A DNA stretch of 11,655 nucleotides from Gemmatimonadaceae bacterium (GTDB lineage Bacteria > Gemmatimonadota > Gemmatimonadetes > Gemmatimonadales > Gemmatimonadaceae): contig JADGGM010000032.1 in assembly GCA_019689955.1 (NCBI GenBank), positions 1-11,655 of the forward strand. Reading direction: 5' to 3'. Below are positions 7,454 through 11,655 of this stretch, one piece after another (the first letter of the stretch is position 1; each line of letters begins with the position of its first letter). The notes beneath the pieces were generated by a model that had not been told where the DNA came from, did not search any database, and saw only the letters and a list, made by a program, of their open reading frames with translations. Position numbers and translations under genes: made by a program.

Positions 7454-8844
7454 TGTCGTCCCGCACGCGCGGTGCGCCGCGCTCGCTCTTCGCCGACGAT
7501 GGTTCGCCCGTGCGCTACCTCGACCGGTCCGCGTGCGAGGCGCTGTTCGCCCGCATCGCCGGCTTCGCCCGCGGGGGCGGCGAGACCGGGGTGAGCATCG
7601 AGAGCCGGTGGACGGGGAACCTCCGCTGGGCCCTGAACCGGCCGACCACGGCCGGCGACACCACCGAGCACATCGTGCGCATCATCCGCTCGATCAACGG
7701 CGCCATCGGGCAGGTGGAGACGAACAAGCTCGACGACGCCTCGCTCCGGCTGAGCATCGCGGCGGCCGAACGGATCGCGCAGTTCTACAGCGAGAACCCG
7801 GACGCGTGGCCCCTCCCCGGGCCGCAGCGCTACCCCGCCGTGCACGTGTGGAGCGAAGCCACGTACGCCCTCGACGCCGCCGCGCGCTCGCGCGCCGCGG
7901 AGGCGCTCGTGGAGCCCGCGGCGCACGCGGGGCTGCTCTCGGCCGGGTACGTGGAGGTCGCGGCGCACGCGCGCGCGGTGCTCGACACCAACGGCCTCGC
8001 CGCCTATGGCGTCGGCACGCACGCCGAATTTTCCGTGACCGTGCGCGACACCGCCGGCACCGCCTCGGGGTGGGCCGGCACCGACGACCACGACTGGACG
8101 CGGATCGACGTCACCGCGCTTGCCGCGCGCGCACAGGAGAAGTGCGTCGCCTCGCGCGACCCGCGCGCGATCGAGCCCGGGCGCTACACCGTCATCCTCG
8201 AGCCCCAGGCGGTACACGAGCTGCTCGTGTACGCGATCTACGTGCTCGACCGCTTCCAGGCCGAGCAGACGCGCACCGTGTACACCAAGCGCCCGGGCTA
8301 CTCGCGCATCGGCGAGCGCGTGTTCGACGAGCGGATCACCATCAGCACCGACCCCTCGGACCCCGTCTGCGGCTATCTCCCCTTCGACGCCGGGGGGTAC
8401 CCGTATCGCGCCGTCACCTGGGTCGAGCACGGCGTGCTGAAGGAGCTGGCCTACGACCGCCGCTACGCGCTCTCGCAGCTCGGGCACGACATCCCGCTCC
8501 CCAACCCCTTCGCCTACCGCGTCGCCGGCGGGCCGACCTCGATCGAGGAGATGATCGCGACCACCGAGCGCGGACTCCTCGTGACGCGGCTCAGCGACGT
8601 GCACGTGATCGATTGGCTCACCCTGCTGTGCAGCGGCGTGACGCGCGATGGCGTGTGGCTCATCGAGCGCGGGAAGATCACCCGGCCGGTGAAGAACCTT
8701 CGATTCACGGACTCGCCGATGTTCGCCTTCAGTAACGTCGCGCAGGTCGGCGCCGTGGCGCGCGTGCACGCGCCGTTCCCGGTGATGGTGCCGGCGATCA
8801 AGGTGCGCGACTTCAACTTCACCTCGCTCGCCGACGCGGTCTGA
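7450..8844 (+). CDS. PmbA/TldE-like protein, predicted partner of the preceding TldD-like protein
   Basis: This 464-residue protein is a second TldD/PmbA-family member, of the PmbA (TldE) type, which normally serves as the non-metal partner of TldD. Recognisable parts are an N-terminal domain (GNLRWALNR, then TNKLDDASLRLSI), a linker rich in aromatic and acidic residues (YSENPDAWPLPGPQRYP), the domain entry GRYTVILEPQAV (about 246-257), ITISTDPSDP, LLVTRLSDVHVIDWLTL, LIERGKITRPVKNLRF, and the ending VRDFNFTSLADAV. No signal peptide or membrane segment is visible, unlike its partner. H256-E257-L-L-V-Y261 resembles half of the TldD HExxxH motif, but the last position is Tyr and no matching cysteine is seen, so metal binding is unlikely. 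ATG 7450 overlaps the upstream stop by four bases. The downstream gene begins on the last base of the stop codon. A complex with the upstream product is strongly suggested by family precedent and adjacency. Confidence 0.9.
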   Translation: MMSSRTRGAPRSLFADDGSPVRYLDRSACEALFARIAGFARGGGETGVSIESRWTGNLRWALNRPTTAGDTTEHIVRIIRSINGAIGQVETNKLDDASLRLSIAAAERIAQFYSENPDAWPLPGPQRYPAVHVWSEATYALDAAARSRAAEALVEPAAHAGLLSAGYVEVAAHARAVLDTNGLAAYGVGTHAEFSVTVRDTAGTASGWAGTDDHDWTRIDVTALAARAQEKCVASRDPRAIEPGRYTVILEPQAVHELLVYAIYVLDRFQAEQTRTVYTKRPGYSRIGERVFDERITISTDPSDPVCGYLPFDAGGYPYRAVTWVEHGVLKELAYDRRYALSQLGHDIPLPNPFAYRVAGGPTSIEEMIATTERGLLVTRLSDVHVIDWLTLLCSGVTRDGVWLIERGKITRPVKNLRFTDSPMFAFSNVAQVGAVARVHAPFPVMVPAIKVRDFNFTSLADAV

Positions 8845-10154
8845 TGCCGAGCATGCGCTGGCGCGTCGCGCGCACGGGGATCGGCCACGTGGTGGCGCAG
8901 GTGGCGCTCGCCGCGTCGGTGCTGGCGCAGGGGGGCGCGCCGCAGCCGGACGGGTTCCGGTACTACTGGTCGGGTGCCTGCGTGCAGGCGGTGCAGCGGG
9001 GCGAGTTGTTCTACTGGCGCGCGCGCGCCGACACGATGCGCTACGACCCGGCCGCCGACACGATGCTGACGACCGCCGCCGCGCTCGCGCGCGAGTGCGC
9101 GGCGCAGCTCCACGACACGACGCACGTGGAGCGCGTCGAGCTCCCGCTCGTCCAGCTCCTCCTGGCCGCGGGTGACGACCGCGCGGCCGCGGCCCATGCC
9201 GCGCGCCGGCTCGCGGCCCCCGATGTGGAGGAGCCGGGCCCGCGCGCGTGGGTGCTCGCGCAGCTCGTCGCGGTGTATCTCGACGCGTCGCCGCCGCGGC
9301 TGTCTGCCGCGCGCGATGCGCTCCGCCGGATCGCCGCGCTCCGGGGAGCGGAGGCGGCGGTGGGCCAGGTGCGTGCGTACGGCGCGCTGGCCACCACCGA
9401 GGCGCGCCTCGGCCACGACTCGGCGGCCGTCGCGGCCGCGGAGGAGGTCATCGCCGCCGGGCGCCGGCTCACGCCGCACGACCGCGTGGAGTACGCGAGC
9501 GCGCTCTTCGGCGCGTACGCGCTGATGGCCGACATCGCCGCGAGCCGGAGCCGCGACGCCGCGGCCCCGCACGCCGTGCTCGCCCGCGCGCGCGCCGACA
9601 TCGGCTCGCTCCGCGGCATGGCCCCGCTCCTCGAGGCCGCGGACACCGCGTACAGCCTCCTCGGCACGCCGGCCGCGCGGCTCACCGCGCGCCTCTGGCT
9701 CAACGCCGCGGGAGACACCGTGCGCCCCGCGCGCGACACCGTCGCGCTCATCGTCTTCCGGCCGAGCCGCCAGAACATCCCCGCGCTCCACCGCATCGCG
9801 CGGCGCTTCGGCCGCGCGCTCCAGATCACCTTCGCCGTCGGCACGTACGGCTACTTCCGCTCCCTCGGGCCGCTCTCGTTCGACGACGAGATCGCACAGA
9901 TGCGCCGGTTCTACCTCGACGAGCTGCACATCCCCGGCGCCATGGCGATCAGCGAAGGCCACTACACCACCATCCCCGACGGGCGCCGCGTGCGCGGGCC
10001 GAGCGCCACCGACCTCGCGTACCACACGAACACCGGCATGTCCGCCGTGGTCGTGGACCGGCGCGGGATCATCCGCTTCGTGCTGCGAGGGTGGCAGAAG
10101 TCGGACGAGCTGCGCCTGGAGCGCGCGGTGCAGTCCCTCCTCGCCACCCCATAA
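8844..10154 (+). CDS. Secreted protein with helical repeat region and cysteine-free thioredoxin-like C-terminal domain
   Basis: This 436-residue protein begins at an ATG sharing one base with the upstream stop (TGATG, 8842-8846), a typical re-initiation arrangement. A Sec-type signal is likely over residues 1-29, ending ASVLAQ. Residues about 40-285 are alanine- and arginine-rich and helical, consistent with tetratricopeptide-like repeats (LLLAAGDDRAAAAHAARRL; LATTEARLGHDSAAVAAAEE). Residues about 288-436 resemble a redoxin/TlpA-like fold: TVALIVFRPS, IPALHRIARRFG, LQITFAVG, then AVVVDRRGIIRFVLRGW and a terminal helix. The expected CxxC after the first strand is replaced by F305-R-P-S-R-Q-N-I. 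The cis-proline position before the DRRG strand is Met/Ser. The only cysteines are C46 and C85, in the N-terminal half. Oxidoreductase activity is therefore doubtful. The fold assignment is moderate and the biological role is unknown; a binding or scaffold role for neighbouring envelope proteins is possible. Confidence 0.8.
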   Translation: MPSMRWRVARTGIGHVVAQVALAASVLAQGGAPQPDGFRYYWSGACVQAVQRGELFYWRARADTMRYDPAADTMLTTAAALARECAAQLHDTTHVERVELPLVQLLLAAGDDRAAAAHAARRLAAPDVEEPGPRAWVLAQLVAVYLDASPPRLSAARDALRRIAALRGAEAAVGQVRAYGALATTEARLGHDSAAVAAAEEVIAAGRRLTPHDRVEYASALFGAYALMADIAASRSRDAAAPHAVLARARADIGSLRGMAPLLEAADTAYSLLGTPAARLTARLWLNAAGDTVRPARDTVALIVFRPSRQNIPALHRIARRFGRALQITFAVGTYGYFRSLGPLSFDDEIAQMRRFYLDELHIPGAMAISEGHYTTIPDGRRVRGPSATDLAYHTNTGMSAVVVDRRGIIRFVLRGWQKSDELRLERAVQSLLATP

Positions 10155-10201
10155 CGCTCTCCGGCCGCCACGCCGTGCCCAACTCTCTCACTCCCTCGCC
10201 C

Positions 10202-11655
10202 ATGGCCCGTCTTCGCCGATTCATCAGTTCCCGTGCCGCGCTCGCCGCCGTGCTGCTCGGCATCGCCCGCGCGGCCGCGGCGCAGACGCCGGTCTCGCTC
10301 GCCGAGCTGCTCCCCGTGGACACCGCGGTCCGCACCGGACGGCTCGCCAACGGCCTCACGTACTACATCCGCCACAACGGCGTCCCCGGCAAACGCGCCG
10401 AGCTCCGTCTCGTCGTGAACGCCGGCTCCGCGCTCGAGGACGATGACCAGAAAGGCGTCGCGCACCTGCTCGAGCACCTCGCGTTCGACGGCTCCACGCA
10501 CTTCCCGGGGCACGAGATGTGGGACTACCTCGAACGCCTCGGCATGCGCGGCGGCGCGGACGTGAACGCGTCGACGTCCTTCGACGAGACCGTCTACCGC
10601 ATCGCCATCCCGACCGACAGCGCCGAGGTCGTCACGCGCGGGCTCCAGATGCTCGGCGACTGGATGCACGGCCTCGCGCTCGACTCGGCGGAGCTCGAGC
10701 GCGAGCGCAAGGTTGTGGTCGAGGAGTGGCGCGTCCGCGAAGGCGCCGCGTCGCGCATCAGCACGCAGCAGCTCGCGGTGATCGCGCTGGGCTCCCCCTA
10801 CCCGGATCACACGCCGATGCAGCCCGCGGACGTCATGGCACGCGCCTCGCTCGCCGCGGTCCGCCGCTTCTATCACGATTGGTACCGCCCCGACCTCATG
10901 GCCGTCGTGATCGTCGGCGACGTGGACCCCGCCGCGCTCGAGGCGCGCGTCCGGCGGATGTACAGCGCCATCCCCGCCCCCGCGCACCCGCGTCCACGCC
11001 CGGCGATCACCGTGCCGGTCGACAGCGCCCCGCGCATCTCCGTCGTGACCGACGCCGAAGCCACCGCGACCTCGGTGACGGTGCTCGTCACGCGCCCCGC
11101 GGTCCCGGAGCGCACGGTCGGGGACGTGCGGCGGGGGATCGTCGCGGAGGCGGCTGACGCGATGCTGACGGCGCGCCTCACCGACCTCGCGCACCAGGCC
11201 GGCGCGCCGATGCTCGACGTCGCCATGGGGCACGGCTCGATCGTGCGGCCGCTCGCGTTCCACCAGTTCTCGGCCCGCGCCGCGGACGGCGGGGTCCAGC
11301 GCGCGCTGCGAGCGCTGCTGGCCGAGGCCGCGCGCGTCCAGCGGAGCGGGTTCACCGCCACGGAGCTCGAGCGGCAGACGCGCGCCATCCGGCTCTCGTA
11401 CGATCAGCTCGAAGCGCAGCGCGACCGCATCCCCTCCGCCACCTACGCCGACCGCCTGGTGAACGAGTTCCTCACCGGCGCGCCGGCGGTCCCGCTGGAA
11501 CGAGCCGTCGCGATCGGGCGCCGGCTCGTTTCCACCATCACCCTCGACGACGTGCGCCGCGCCCTCGCCGACCTCGTCGCCGGGCCGGGGCGCATCATCC
11601 TCGTCTCCGCCCCCGCCGCGGCGACCGCGCTCCCCAGCGTCGCGGAGCTCCGCGA
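10202..11655 (+). CDS. Secreted M16-family (insulinase/PqqL-like) zinc peptidase, N-terminal part
   Basis: The frame stays open from the ATG at 10202 to the window edge (484 codons), so the gene is cut by the window. A Sec signal covers residues 1 to about 27, ending ARAAAAQ. The start of the mature protein is typical of large secreted M16 peptidases: TGRLANGLTYYIRHN, ELRLVVNAGSALEDDDQKG, then the inverted zinc motif H88-L-L-E91-H92. The family block GADVNASTSFDETVY follows, and the distal zinc-ligand glutamate is expected at E174 or E175 in VVVEEWR. A first M16_C domain follows from about residue 205 (FYHDWYRPDLMAVVIVGDVDP). Family members are usually 900 or more residues, so about half is visible. 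They cleave peptides in the periplasm or at the envelope. An in-frame GTG at 10175 is an alternative start, but ATG 10202 gives the better signal peptide. The 47-base gap to the previous gene holds no clear terminator. Confidence 0.93.
   Translation, partial: MARLRRFISSRAALAAVLLGIARAAAAQTPVSLAELLPVDTAVRTGRLANGLTYYIRHNGVPGKRAELRLVVNAGSALEDDDQKGVAHLLEHLAFDGSTHFPGHEMWDYLERLGMRGGADVNASTSFDETVYRIAIPTDSAEVVTRGLQMLGDWMHGLALDSAELERERKVVVEEWRVREGAASRISTQQLAVIALGSPYPDHTPMQPADVMARASLAAVRRFYHDWYRPDLMAVVIVGDVDPAALEARVRRMYSAIPAPAHPRPRPAITVPVDSAPRISVVTDAEATATSVTVLVTRPAVPERTVGDVRRGIVAEAADAMLTARLTDLAHQAGAPMLDVAMGHGSIVRPLAFHQFSARAADGGVQRALRALLAEAARVQRSGFTATELERQTRAIRLSYDQLEAQRDRIPSATYADRLVNEFLTGAPAVPLERAVAIGRRLVSTITLDDVRRALADLVAGPGRIILVSAPAAATALPSVAELR

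Noticed and set aside
7204..8769. 521-codon minus-strand open frame opposite the PmbA-like gene
   Set aside because: The composition is low-complexity and basic, there is no recognisable domain, and it lies fully opposite a recognised gene.
8514..10025. 503-codon minus-strand open frame opposite the thioredoxin-like gene
   Set aside because: It is an arginine-, glycine- and alanine-rich shadow translation with no signal or motif, and it crosses the junction of two + strand genes.
10155..10201. Gap before the M16 gene examined for a terminator or promoter
   Set aside because: There is no stable GC hairpin followed by a T run and no convincing promoter boxes, so an operon break cannot be supported.
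9962..11263. 433-codon minus-strand open frame opposite the M16 peptidase gene
   Set aside because: The + strand frame carries an unmistakable M16 zinc motif and family blocks. The antisense product shows none.
1..11655. Search for tRNA, rRNA, CRISPR, insertion sequences, attachment sites and long repeats
   Set aside because: No clover-leaf-like segment, regular repeat-spacer pattern, terminal inverted repeats or transposase coding was found. Coding sequence covers nearly the whole window.

Overview
The window is a GC-rich stretch of bacterial chromosome with every supportable gene on the + strand. It is packed as what looks like one operon of seven genes, with spacings from a 1-4 base overlap to 47 bases. 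A SusC/SusD pair, a Tat-exported TldD-family protein and very high GC together suggest Gemmatimonadota rather than the usually lower-GC Bacteroidota. This is an inference from gene content and composition, since no marker gene or rRNA is present.

Layout. Positions 1-47 hold only a short pyrimidine-rich leader. Positions 48-3458 encode a full-length SusC/RagA-type TonB-dependent outer-membrane receptor with an N-terminal STN domain. Positions 3473-4816 encode its SusD/RagB-type lipoprotein partner. About 4821-5813 encodes a second lipoprotein with Ig-like repeats and a C-terminal cupredoxin-like domain, placed where SusE/SusF-type accessory surface proteins often sit. Positions 5834-7453 and 7450-8844 encode a TldD-like/PmbA(TldE)-like pair; the first has a clear twin-arginine signal and the second has no export signal. 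Positions 8844-10154 encode a secreted protein with an alanine-rich helical N-terminal half and a thioredoxin-like C-terminal domain. From 10202 to the window edge runs the N-terminal half of a secreted M16 (insulinase/PqqL-like) zinc peptidase.

Reading as a system. A SusCD importer with envelope-targeted peptidase-family proteins and no carbohydrate-active enzyme suggests a peptide- or protein-directed uptake/processing locus, by analogy with RagAB. This is inference; the substrate cannot be read from the sequence.

The most unusual point is that three consecutive modules have recognisable folds but lack their signature residues. The TldD-like protein has D-A-T-I-G-T where HExxxH is expected. 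The cupredoxin-like domain lacks all copper ligands. The thioredoxin-like domain has no cysteine at all. The M16 peptidase keeps an intact HxxEH zinc site. The tldD/pmbA-like pair also raises the possibility that one partner is co-exported through Tat on the other's signal.

No RNA gene, mobile element, CRISPR array or convincing terminator was seen. The long antisense and out-of-frame open frames are shadows of high-GC coding sequence.
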